Counted from the stretch's first letter, positions 43,850 through 50,765 are shown. The stretch is DNA of 64,000 bases from Planctomicrobium piriforme (GCF_900113665.1 NZ_FOQD01000017.1:89501-153500); one strand, 5' to 3'. Notes: generated by a model from the sequence alone, not told the origin. A program made the numbers and translations.

Positions 43850-45226
43850 TCAGTATAGACTGACTTGTTTCATCTGGCGACGGGATTCGTCGTCATGCAG
43901 GTGGTAGTACCGATGCACCATCTTGCTGTTGCGATGTCCGAGCCAGTTCATCAGCACCCGTTCCTTCACTCCGGCGTTCGCACATGTCGAGCAAAAGTAG
44001 TGGCGGAATGAGTGCAACCGCCCGTCAATAAAACCGCGCTGGTCGCTTCGCTGGGAGTTTGCGAGTTTTAAAAACTCGCTGCGGTCACATCGACCAGCGT
44101 TTTCATCCTTCTGAATTACGGTCGGATTGAGCAGGCGGTTCAAGCGTCCTTCTGAATTACGGTCGGATTGAGCAGGCGGTTCAAGCGTGACTGTCGTTCC
44201 AGTACCATCCTCATCAGCCGACATTTGAATCTGAATTCCCAGCCAGCGGCGTAACAGCTCGATTTGCGTGGTCGAATGTCGCGTGAGCGTGAGCGTCCGA
44301 AATGATCCACCGCGTTGATGCTCTCCGGCTTGCCAGGCACTGATTCCCAAAGGCAGTAGCAGTTGATCCGCCAGGTGCTGTCCGACCGGAACGTTTGCTT
44401 TGAGGTAGTTGCGAATCTCGTCAACAACCTCGCTCGCCACTTTTTCAGAGGCAGCGCCGACGCGGCCAAAACCGGTAAATACTTCGGCCACATGTTCGTA
44501 TTCGATCGCGGCGAACACGACATTCCCAGGCCCGTGGGCAGACACTTCGTCGACGCGACCGCAGGCTCGGTCCCAATTCATGCGCGACAGGATCTTATGA
44601 GTTTCGCGTTCGCCGATGTGCCGAGGGAGATTCGAGAGCAGGGCGATCGCCGCGCGGCTTTTCAGCTCTCCTCGCTCGGTCAGGTGGAATCCCTGGAGCT
44701 GTGCAGCCGGCTCGATCGTCACTGTGAACCGCCCGCCGCCGGCTGGAAAGAACCCGTGCCGTTCCAGTTCGACGCCGACTCGCGGCCCCATCCTGTTGAT
44801 GCAGGGGAGGAACGCTCGCTGAAGAAAATCGAAAGGGGGAGCCCATTGGTTGTGCGTGCCTCCTTCCAGGATGACTCGCGAAGGGCCGCTGGCAATCAAC
44901 AGTGCCGGCAAAATCGTTTGCAGGACCAGCGTCGTGCTGCCGGCCGTGCCGATGCTGAAGTGATATTCGCCTGGCGTGATGGTTTGAGGGGCGAACGTCA
45001 GCGTTCGCGAGCCGATGGCCGCACCTGTGACTTCGGCACACCCAATTCTGGCAGCCGCCTGAACCGCAGTGAGATGCTGCCGCATCAACCCTGGCTTCTG
45101 CCGCCCGGCGCGAATGTTCTCAATCACAACCGGCTGGCCCGTCACCAACGACAACGCCAGGGAAGAGCGAACAATCTGCCCGCCCCCTTCGTCGAGGGAA
45201 CCGTCGATGTGGATGAGTTCAGTCAT
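43850..45226 (-). CDS. rtcA: RNA 3'-terminal phosphate cyclase fused to a tyrosine-recombinase C-terminus
   Basis: 458 residues from ATG 45226. Residues 1 to about 340 are RtcA: IHIDGSLDEGGGQIVRSSLALS opening (catalytic-loop glycines), IRAGRQKPGLMRQHLTAV, FFPAGGGRFTV, and the catalytic-His region in LPLGISAWQAGEHQRGG. It converts RNA 3'-phosphate to 2',3'-cyclic phosphate with ATP. RtcA is normally about 340 residues. Here about 100 residues follow, ending with HSFRHYFCSTCANAG, LMNWLGHRNSKMVHRYYHL, the H-x-x-R, GH and Tyr elements of a tyrosine recombinase. The junction is a 41 bp tandem duplication. The start overlaps the stop of the DUF6714 gene by 4 bp. The RtcA part looks complete. Confidence 0.85.
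   Translation of the reverse strand: MTELIHIDGSLDEGGGQIVRSSLALSLVTGQPVVIENIRAGRQKPGLMRQHLTAVQAAARIGCAEVTGAAIGSRTLTFAPQTITPGEYHFSIGTAGSTTLVLQTILPALLIASGPSRVILEGGTHNQWAPPFDFLQRAFLPCINRMGPRVGVELERHGFFPAGGGRFTVTIEPAAQLQGFHLTERGELKSRAAIALLSNLPRHIGERETHKILSRMNWDRACGRVDEVSAHGPGNVVFAAIEYEHVAEVFTGFGRVGAASEKVASEVVDEIRNYLKANVPVGQHLADQLLLPLGISAWQAGEHQRGGSFRTLTLTRHSTTQIELLRRWLGIQIQMSADEDGTGTTVTLEPPAQSDRNSEGRLNRLLNPTVIQKDENAGRCDRSEFLKLANSQRSDQRGFIDGRLHSFRHYFCSTCANAGVKERVLMNWLGHRNSKMVHRYYHLHDDESRRQMKQVSLY
44107..44188. repeat. Two tandem 41 bp copies at the rtcA/recombinase junction
   Basis: 44107-44147 and 44148-44188 are identical. As 41 is not a multiple of three, the second copy is read in another frame, yet the combined frame stays open. 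The copy nearer rtcA holds the codons for its natural end region (TLEPPA). The duplication may be an att scar or a repair duplication. Confidence 0.85.
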
Positions 45227-45744
45227 GTGTGTGTGAGAATTCTGGTCAGTGTCAGCTCTGAGTCGCCGTATGTGTTGGGCCAACGGTGATGAATCTGAAA
45301 TTTCAGGAAACGCACAATCGCCGCCCTCTGCTTGACCGAAAACAGCGAATGAAACGGGACGCCTTTAATCTGTCCGTGGACATCCACTTGCAGGTTGCAA
45401 ATAAACGAGTCCTCCAAATTCGAATTGACGTCTGCCTTGTTGACAATCATGGTCATGATGGCAGGTGCGTAGAAACGGAAACCATGGGCATCTAGAAAGG
45501 TGACCGCGAAAGGACGTTCATTCAGGATGGTTACAGGCACGCGCCTCCAGTCGATCACCTCTGTGTACTTCGCCAGCTGATCTTCGACCATGTTTCCGTA
45601 ATCGTCCATTGACTGAGCGCGGTGGATATCGATTCCTCCACTCAGGCTCACATGTTCAAATGCGTCCTCAATGTAACGAAGGAGCCATTCCTCCTGCTTG
45701 ATTCCGGATGCCGCTGGTTTCGAGGTCTTTGATGGGCGTTTCAT
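45223..45744 (-). CDS. DUF6714 family protein
   Basis: 173 residues. The conserved block AVTFLDAHGFRFYAPAIM (about 80-97) and the helical start with EEWLLRYIEDAFEHVSL mark DUF6714. The C-terminus, SLFSVKQRAAIVRFLKFQIHHR, is helical. No known activity. It lies between rtcB and rtcA on the same strand and overlaps rtcA by 4 bp (ATGA), so it is translated together with the cyclase. This suggests a role in RNA repair, for example an adaptor or regulator, but the sequence does not show which. Confidence 0.75.
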   Translation of the reverse strand: MKRPSKTSKPAASGIKQEEWLLRYIEDAFEHVSLSGGIDIHRAQSMDDYGNMVEDQLAKYTEVIDWRRVPVTILNERPFAVTFLDAHGFRFYAPAIMTMIVNKADVNSNLEDSFICNLQVDVHGQIKGVPFHSLFSVKQRAAIVRFLKFQIHHRWPNTYGDSELTLTRILTHT

Positions 45745-45803
45745 GACTCACCGATCTCTTCACGGCCCTTGGTCGTCCTCGCCTTCGGGACTGTTCTCGC
45801 ACC

Positions 45804-47285
45804 TCAATCATCCGCCTGATCGCCGTCCTTGATCACGAACCGGGCCTTCAGCCGCGCCACCTCTGTCGCCAGACCGGCACTCTTCACTGATCGCAACACC
45901 TCGTCGAAATCCTTGTAGGCTGCGGGGGCTTCGTCTTTGGGGTATTGTCGGCAGTTTGTCAGGATATCGTGTTCCGTGAACGACTGGTCGACTTCCTTCT
46001 GATCCAGTTGGCGAATCGCGGCCTTGCGGCCCAACATGCGGCCGGCGCCGTGGTTCACGCTGTAACAGCTCAGCGCGGCCCCTTCGTCCGCGACCATGAC
46101 ACTCGATCCCGCCTGCGGGTTCCCCGGCAGCAAAATCGGGTGCCCGGTGGACTCATAAATCGTTCCCTTCAAAGCATGGTGACCGGCGGGGAACGCCCGA
46201 GTCGACCCCTTGCGATGCACCCACGACATGCGGTTGTTCACCACTTCCTGTCGGGCAATGTTGTGGCTGATGAAATATACGAGCTGCCCTTTGACACCAG
46301 GAATCACTTCCTGAAACGCTTCGAGGACCAGCGCGTTGATCAGCAGATGGTTCACTGTGGCGAAGTTCGCCCCCAGAGCCATGTCGTCGAGATACGCATC
46401 CGCTTCCGGAGTTCCGAGCGGAGCATAAACCAGCTCCCGATCACCGCCTGGGAGCGGGATATTCCAGTTCTCGAACTTCGCCTGCAGCGCCTTGAATTGT
46501 CCTGATGCCAGGTTGTGCCCGATCCCCCGCGATCCGCAGTGCGACAGAAACGCAACCTTGCCATCCTGCAGACCGAACACATCGGCCGCAGCGCGAGCTC
46601 GATCATTGTCTTCAACATGCACGATTTCGCACTCACCGAAATGATTTCCCCCGCCGTATGAACCGAGCTGGTTGATCTTGTCGGCAAACTTCCGAAAGAA
46701 GCTGCCATCAAGATGCCGCTGCAGACGTTCACCGAGCGCTGCGGACGTGCCGTCATGCCCGACGTGCGATGAGTCTTCGCACCGCAGCGCCCATTCCGGC
46801 GGAATACCAAGCTGTGTGCAGACTGACTCCGAAGCCCCTTCAATGACTGCCTGGCGACCGAGTGTTTCATCGACGAAACGCGACTTCTTCGCGTGCCGCT
46901 GCCCCCGGCCAGCACCTGTGGGAGTCCGTTCGCAGATGGCATTGATGAGTGCCCGGCGAGTGGGCCGATCGATGATCTGATCGGCCGGCAGATCGAGCTG
47001 CAGCAGACTCATCGAACACTTGATGTCGACCCCGACGGGACCGGGATACACATGCGTGGGGGACACGAGCACACACCCAACGGGCGCCCCGTACCCGCAA
47101 TGCGCATCCGGGTTCAAAACAAGATCAGTCACCCCCGGCGCGAGCCGCGAGTTGATGGCCTGTTGCAGACACTGCTCGTCAAACGTCGCCCGGATCGCTT
47201 CGGTCCCGATGACAGTAATGGGCGGCGTCTTCGCTCCAGTGGGGAGAATGGAAGTGGCGTCTGAGGTGGGGATGAGAGGGTGCAT
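45804..47285 (-). CDS. rtcB: RNA-splicing ligase RtcB
   Basis: 493 residues. It joins RNA 2',3'-cyclic phosphate or 3'-phosphate ends to 5'-OH ends with GTP and Mn2+. Metal-binding and catalytic motifs are all visible: LNPDAHCGYGAPVGCV, GVDIKCSM (metal Cys), YGGGNHFGECE, FLSHCGSRGIGH, FISHNIARQE, and SVNHGAGRMLGRK, which holds the His that is guanylylated. Length is somewhat above Escherichia coli RtcB (408), from longer loops. It is separated from the RNA array by the REP-transposase segment. Archease is not seen nearby. Confidence 0.95.
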   Translation of the reverse strand: MHPLIPTSDATSILPTGAKTPPITVIGTEAIRATFDEQCLQQAINSRLAPGVTDLVLNPDAHCGYGAPVGCVLVSPTHVYPGPVGVDIKCSMSLLQLDLPADQIIDRPTRRALINAICERTPTGAGRGQRHAKKSRFVDETLGRQAVIEGASESVCTQLGIPPEWALRCEDSSHVGHDGTSAALGERLQRHLDGSFFRKFADKINQLGSYGGGNHFGECEIVHVEDNDRARAAADVFGLQDGKVAFLSHCGSRGIGHNLASGQFKALQAKFENWNIPLPGGDRELVYAPLGTPEADAYLDDMALGANFATVNHLLINALVLEAFQEVIPGVKGQLVYFISHNIARQEVVNNRMSWVHRKGSTRAFPAGHHALKGTIYESTGHPILLPGNPQAGSSVMVADEGAALSCYSVNHGAGRMLGRKAAIRQLDQKEVDQSFTEHDILTNCRQYPKDEAPAAYKDFDEVLRSVKSAGLATEVARLKARFVIKDGDQADD

Positions 47286-47320
47286 GGTATTTTTTGCAGT
47301 GCCGTTCTAATTCACATTTC

Positions 47321-47403
47321 CGCCCCGAAGGGGCATTACAACATAGCCCGGGCCAACGCCCCGGGAACAACAGTCAAACGAGCCTCAAGCCCTGAAGGGG
47401 CGG
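47321..47403. repeat. REP-like palindromic repeat, copy 1
   Basis: Begins CGCCCCGAAGGGGC, contains AGCCCGGG...CCCGGG and ends AGCCCTGAAGGGGCG. Nearly the same as copy 3 (48083-48166) and as copy 2 (47934-48019) read in the other direction. It flanks the Y1 transposase. Confidence 0.8.
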
Positions 47404-47427
47404 CACAACCGATTTGCAACCAACCAT

Positions 47428-47880
47428 TCAATTCCAAACATACCGTTCGTCGAATTCCACATTGTGCCTGGTGAACAAGGCTCGCAGTTCGTCTTCAAAT
47501 GACTGTTTCGCGTGATGTTCGGCCTGTCGTTCGATGTAACTTCGCACGCTTTGTTCGTTCGACGCACTGACGGAAAACGCTCCATACCCGGCCTGCCAGT
47601 GGAACGTGGAATATCGACCCTCCACTGTCTTCAACCACTTCGAACTCCCTTTCTTGACCTCTTCGACGATCGTCTTCAAAGAATGATTCTTCGAGAGATT
47701 GAAGAGAGCGTGAACATGGTCTGCGACTCCTCCGATGATGATCGCGGGGCTTTCCAGATCCTGATAGATGCCGGCCTGGTAGGCCCACAATTTTTCCCAG
47801 TGATCTTGCTGGAGTATCTGGCGACGGTCTTTGGTGCTGTAAACCAGATGAACGAGAATTCTTGTTAGAGATTGTGACAT
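47428..47880 (-). CDS. REP-associated / IS200-like Y1 transposase
   Basis: 150 residues. IIGGVADHVHALFNLS contains the HUH metal-binding pair (HVH) and SYIERQAEHHAKQSFEDEL the catalytic Tyr with the following helix, as in the TnpA/RAYT family. It would cleave and join single-stranded DNA at hairpins. Flanked by REP-like repeats in opposite orientation (47321-47403 and 47934-48019), it fits a RAYT with its REP sequences more than a classic IS200. It lies inside the RNA-repair operon, between the Y-RNA array and rtcB, in the operon's direction, so it may not block transcription. Confidence 0.85.
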   Translation of the reverse strand: MSQSLTRILVHLVYSTKDRRQILQQDHWEKLWAYQAGIYQDLESPAIIIGGVADHVHALFNLSKNHSLKTIVEEVKKGSSKWLKTVEGRYSTFHWQAGYGAFSVSASNEQSVRSYIERQAEHHAKQSFEDELRALFTRHNVEFDERYVWN

Positions 47881-47933
47881 GTGAATGGCCCGAGGTTGTT
47901 AAGAAAGCCACGATGCCATTTCATAGCATGTTT

Positions 47934-48019
47934 CGCCCTTTCAGGGCTCGGAATTCTGGAACGAACTCGAACCCAGGGCGTTGCCCTGGGCTATGTTGTC
48001 AAGCCCCTTCAGGGTGAAG
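47934..48019. repeat. REP-like palindromic repeat, copy 2 (inverted)
   Basis: Starts CGCCCTTTCAGGGCT and contains AGGGCGTTGCCCTGGGC and AAGCCCCTTCAGGG, the complement of copies 1 and 3. With copy 1 it brackets the transposase. Confidence 0.75.
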
Positions 48020-48082
48020 AAGTTTTACGGACATCGTTGAATAGCAATGTTCTTCTCGCCCCTCCCATTTCCAATGCATCAC

Positions 48083-48166
48083 CGCCCCGAAGGGGCATTG
48101 CATCGTAGCCCAGGGCAACGCCCTGGGAACAAAGTTCCAAACGAGCCTCAAGCCCTGAAGGGGCGG
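48083..48166. repeat. REP-like palindromic repeat, copy 3
   Basis: Same orientation as copy 1: CGCCCCGAAGGGGC, AGCCCAGGGCAACGCCCTGGG, AGCCCTGAAGGGGCG. Copies 2 and 3 form an inverted pair (REPIN-like) just before the Y-RNA array. Small differences among copies keep the pairing (GGGCC/GGCCC-type compensations). Confidence 0.8.
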
Positions 48167-48198
48167 AACAAAATTCACGACAAATTCGTAAAACCCTT

Positions 48199-48409
48199 CA
48201 TCACGACAAGTGTCGGTGGAGCGAGCAACGCGCTCTACCAGGCTGAGCTACGACCCCGGTGGGAGCTTTCGGCGATCAGCTTTCAGCCGTCAGCAAGAGA
48301 ATGCTGAAAGCTGACCGCCGATGGCTGATCGCTCAAAGTGGAGCCGGTGGGATTCGAACCCACGACCTCGGGTTCTTAAGACCATGTAGTTCCGTCTGCA
48401 TTCGTGATG
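48199..48409 (-). ncRNA. Y-RNA-like RNA 4 with permuted tRNA module and inserted hairpin
   Basis: 211 nt on the minus strand, closed by a perfect outer helix CATCACGA/TCGTGATG. In 5'-3' order: CGAATG motif strand, a T arm (GTGGG TTCGAAT CCCAC), acceptor 3' strand CGGCTCC, an 82-nt insert (48258-48339) that itself folds (CAGCTTTCAGC-type units), acceptor 5' strand GGGGTCG (seven pairs with CGGCTCC, including G-U), a D arm (TAGCTCAGCCTGGTAGAGC), then the returning strand. This is the tRNA mimic of bacterial Y RNAs in permuted order. It lies downstream of rsr. Confidence 0.7.
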
Positions 48410-48444
48410 AGGGTATTTCGTTGAGTGTTGAGTGTCAAAAACCG

Positions 48445-48530
48445 CCAGCGACGACTGTTGGCGAGAGCCAGTTTGCACGGGGCGGGATTTGAACCCGCAA
48501 GTCCATGTACTCCCGACGAGCATTCGCTGG
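48445..48530 (-). ncRNA. Y-RNA-like RNA 3 with T arm and mini-acceptor only
   Basis: 86 nt on the minus strand. Outer helix CCAGCGA/TCGCTGG, then the CGAATG motif strand with CGGGAG pairing CTCTCG. The loop carries a T arm, GCGGG TTCAAAT CCCGC, followed by a short stem CCGT/ACTGG closed by GCAA. The D arm is missing. It looks like a reduced form of RNA 1. Confidence 0.65.
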
Positions 48531-48549
48531 AGGCCCGTTTTCCTTCAAA

Positions 48550-48660
48550 TAGGTCAGGTGAGATTCGAACTCACAAGCCGCCGAGCGGCATCGGGGTTGT
48601 TCAGGGAATCCGTGGATTCGCTGAAAAGCCCCGTGCGTCTGCCAGTTTCGCCACTGACCC
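48550..48660 (-). ncRNA. tRNA-Leu-like RNA with extended anticodon arm
   Basis: 111 nt on the minus strand. Acceptor GGGTCAG/CTGACCT with discriminator A, a D arm of Leu type (GTGGCGAAACTGGCAGACGC), a class II variable arm (GCCG CT CGGC) and T arm GTGAG TTCGAAT CTCAC are all intact. The anticodon stem CGGGG/CCCCG does not close a 7-base loop but 32 bases that fold further: TTCAG/CTGAA and GAATC/GATTC around CACG. No normal Leu anticodon is presented. It is therefore unlikely to decode. It contains AGCGAAT, close to the CGAATG strand of the Y-like RNAs around it. Confidence 0.65.
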
Positions 48661-48740
48661 GTAGTGCATTCCTTCGCCAGTAAAGTCTCAGCTTCAGAGC
48701 TGATCGCTGACAGCCGACAGCCGACAGCTCAATAAAACAC

Positions 48741-48804
48741 AGCTCGACAAGGGTTCGTTGAGATGTGGTACATGGTTGAATGTAATCCCAACAGCATTCG
48801 AACT
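48741..48804 (-). ncRNA. Y-RNA-like RNA 2, minimal form without tRNA module
   Basis: 64 nt on the minus strand. Outer helix AGTTCGA/TCGAGCT (seven pairs, one G-U), internal loop, inner helix GTTGGGAT/ATCTCAAC (eight pairs, one G-U), and a terminal hairpin TACAT/ATGTA. It has the same CGAATG strand as the other three, but no T or D arm. Confidence 0.65.
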
Positions 48805-48903
48805 GCTTCTTCGGAGCGGTCAGCCGTCAGCTTTCAGCAATCAGCACAGAAAAGTCCTCTCTGGCTGAAAGCTGATCGCTGAAGGCTCATCGCTCAAATT
48901 CCA

Positions 48904-49024
48904 GCCGACAAAAAGTGTGAGACGTTGTCGTATGCTCTATCCAGGCTGAGCTACATGCTCTTGCGAACATGGCGGGATTTGAACCCGCGACCGTACGATT
49001 GATGTAGTCCCAACGGCATTCGGC
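48904..49024 (-). ncRNA. Y-RNA-like RNA 1 with complete circularly permuted tRNA module
   Basis: 121 nt on the minus strand. Outer helix GCCGA/TCGGC, T-rich internal loop, inner helix GTTGGGAC pairing GTCTCACAC with one bulged C. The tRNA-like module follows: CGTA/TACG in place of the anticodon stem, T arm GCGGG TTCAAAT CCCGC, acceptor CATGTTC/GAGCATG (seven pairs, one G-U) closed by a GCAA tetraloop, then D arm TAGCTCAGCCTGGATAGAGC. 3' half before 5' half is a circularly permuted tRNA, as described for enterobacterial YrlA. It is the RNA nearest to rsr. Confidence 0.8.
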
Positions 49025-49119
49025 ATGGCTTCTTCAGGCTTTCAGCGGTCAGCTTTCAGCTGTCTGCAAAGAGATTTCTTTCCTGCTGACAGCTGATCGC
49101 CGAAAGCTGACTGCTCTCG

Positions 49120-50700
49120 TCACAGTTTCATCTGCTCAATCTGCTTCACCCAGTGGTTCTCGCTGGCGCGGCTGTTCGCCACGTCCGCGATCAACTGGAA
49201 CACCTGGTCGCTGAATCCGGCGACGTTGATGATATCTGCCCGTTCCGCCGCCTGCGTGGTGGCATACGGCTGAATCTCGATACAGATCATCTTCGCCTGA
49301 GGATTTCGCGTCTTGAACAAATTCCACTGCTGCATCGTTTCCGTTGCGCTCGCGCCGTTGAAGCGTCCATAGTTCGGCGAGTCCAGCCACGACTCGTTGT
49401 CCGACACATAGACGATCAAATCGCCTGTCGCCTTATGGGCGTTCAAGTACTTCAGCGGAGCACTGCAATTCGTTCCGCCGGCCGGCAGTGACGACAGCTT
49501 CTGGGCGTTCGTCATCACCGTGTCCCGCGGGTTCAACTTGCACTTCACAATGTCCGACTCGAACGGAATCACTTCCGCCGTCCGGTTCCGTCGCAAGATC
49601 GCAGCCGCCACCAGGGCCGCCACGTCCACGCAACGGACTTTCGTCGTTCCGCCAGCCCGTTGTCCGGTCACCGGCGAATGCATGGAGCCCGAAATGTCCG
49701 GGCAGACATACACTTTCCCGTCGATATGCGGCACGTTGCTGATGGCGATTTCCATCGCATCCTGTAACGCGTCGCCGATCGCCGCTGGCAGTTCACTCGA
49801 CACATTCATGTAAGCCGCCATCAACTGGTACGGGAAGGCTTTCGCCTGCTCGACCAGTCGCGGGTTGCTCAACCGGTTGGCGACAACGCCAATCAGTTCC
49901 TTGTCGCTGAAGACACCGTGCCGCAGGAACGTGTTCAGGTTCATTCGCGTCATTTGCCACGAACCTTTGCGAGCAATCTGCCGCCAGTCCTTTTCGGTGA
50001 GCGGCAAACTGGTCAGCATTTGGAACGGAACATCCGGCACTGGCACCTTGCCGGGATTGGTATTCCGCTTGAACTTTTCGTACTGCAGCACAAGCTCCGG
50101 CAGTGCCAACTCGTCGTAGTTCCGCCCGATCAAGTAACCGAACAGAGCTGCCCGCGACGGTGTACCCGGCTTGGGATGCACCATCTTGATGACGTCTGCC
50201 AGCGACGGATCATTTCCGACCGAGCCGACGAACAACTGTTCATCGGTTCGCGATTCGATCCATTGCACGATCAACCGTTTGGGGAGCGTTCCCAGACTCT
50301 TCCGGCCAACAACGCCCGACCGCATGATCTGGACGAAGTTCCGCAGCATCTTCGGCGAGTCAATGACCCGATCGAAGATCTCTGCCAGCAGCCCCGGCGA
50401 CTTCACCGACAGCACCGCACAGAGCAGGGCCGGCAGGTCTTTCATGAATCCCTTCTGCCGGGCGTACAGCGCCACGCGGGCGATGAACTCCGGCTCGACC
50501 TGATCGCACAGCACCAGCACCTTGCCGAGCTGATCTTCCGCCGACGCGTAGAACGTCGCGTTCAGGCAGCCGGTTGAAGCGTACTGAGCCAAAGCGTGCT
50601 TCGGCGACATCTCGTACGCCGTTCCACCGGCTTCGTTGATGGTGTTCGCCGAGGGCAAAAACGCTCCGCGAATGGACTGAAACAAGGTCTTGCTGGCCAT
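49120..50700 (-). CDS. rsr: Ro60-like TROVE-domain RNA-binding protein (Rsr)
   Basis: 526 residues from ATG 50700, set by the GAGGAGA ribosome site (50708-50714); the in-frame start at 50742 lacks one. The first about 320 residues are the helical-repeat TROVE ring that binds Y RNA and misfolded RNA ends (YEMSPKHALAQYASTGCLNATFY, LARIVLYARQKGF-like, LGTLPKRLIVQWI). The C-terminal von Willebrand A domain has MIDAS DISGSMHS (about 333), GGTNCSAPL and VSDNESW. Ro proteins act in RNA quality control and, with PNPase and Y RNA, in rRNA decay. It is the first gene of the operon, and four Y-RNA-like sequences follow immediately. Confidence 0.93.
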   Translation of the reverse strand: MASKTLFQSIRGAFLPSANTINEAGGTAYEMSPKHALAQYASTGCLNATFYASAEDQLGKVLVLCDQVEPEFIARVALYARQKGFMKDLPALLCAVLSVKSPGLLAEIFDRVIDSPKMLRNFVQIMRSGVVGRKSLGTLPKRLIVQWIESRTDEQLFVGSVGNDPSLADVIKMVHPKPGTPSRAALFGYLIGRNYDELALPELVLQYEKFKRNTNPGKVPVPDVPFQMLTSLPLTEKDWRQIARKGSWQMTRMNLNTFLRHGVFSDKELIGVVANRLSNPRLVEQAKAFPYQLMAAYMNVSSELPAAIGDALQDAMEIAISNVPHIDGKVYVCPDISGSMHSPVTGQRAGGTTKVRCVDVAALVAAAILRRNRTAEVIPFESDIVKCKLNPRDTVMTNAQKLSSLPAGGTNCSAPLKYLNAHKATGDLIVYVSDNESWLDSPNYGRFNGASATETMQQWNLFKTRNPQAKMICIEIQPYATTQAAERADIINVAGFSDQVFQLIADVANSRASENHWVKQIEQMKL

Positions 50701-50746
50701 CACATCTCTCCTCACAACAACGGTTTGCGACTTGATACTCACTCCT

Positions 50747-50765
50747 ATCGCTCATGCCGTTCCAA
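50747..50765 (-). promoter_or_regulatory. Candidate sigma-54 promoter of the rsr operon
   Basis: Read on the minus strand, TTGGAACGGCATGAGCG has GG at -24 and GC at -12 with the required 10-base spacing, matching T-G-G-c-A-C/G-N-N-N-N-t-t-G-C in part (the -12 side is weak). It ends about 48 bp before the rsr ATG. A sigma-54 promoter is expected because the divergent activator RtcR is of the sigma-54 type. The 50701-50905 gap has no gene. Confidence 0.45.

Larger units (their letters stand above)
48669..49116. repeat. Hairpin-forming spacers between the structured RNAs
   Basis: Each gap in the array (48669-48730, 48808-48895, 49030-49116, and the insert at 48258-48339) contains opposed CAGCTTTCAGC / GCTGAAAGCTG and GATCAGC / GCTGATC units. 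They fold into long imperfect hairpins, possibly processing signals or terminators, or a dispersed repeat that has spread through the array. Confidence 0.6.

Noticed and set aside
45223..45744. Archease (RtcB cofactor)
   Set aside because: Place next to rtcB/rtcA made this tempting, but the sequence has the FLDAxGFRFYxP block of DUF6714 and none of the archease metal-site pattern.
47428..47880. A complete IS200 insertion with its ends
   Set aside because: There are no subterminal hairpins typical of one IS copy; rather, several REP-like repeats of both orientations occur around it, which fits a RAYT better.
48199..49024. A cluster of broken or decayed tRNA genes
   Set aside because: T and D arms without normal order look like fragments at first. 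The outer helices, matching acceptor strands and shared CGAATG strand in all four show that they are ordered RNAs, and their place beside a Ro gene fits Y RNAs.
48199..49116. CRISPR array
   Set aside because: Repeated units here are structured RNAs of unequal length with hairpin spacers, not short identical repeats with unique spacers, and no cas genes are present.
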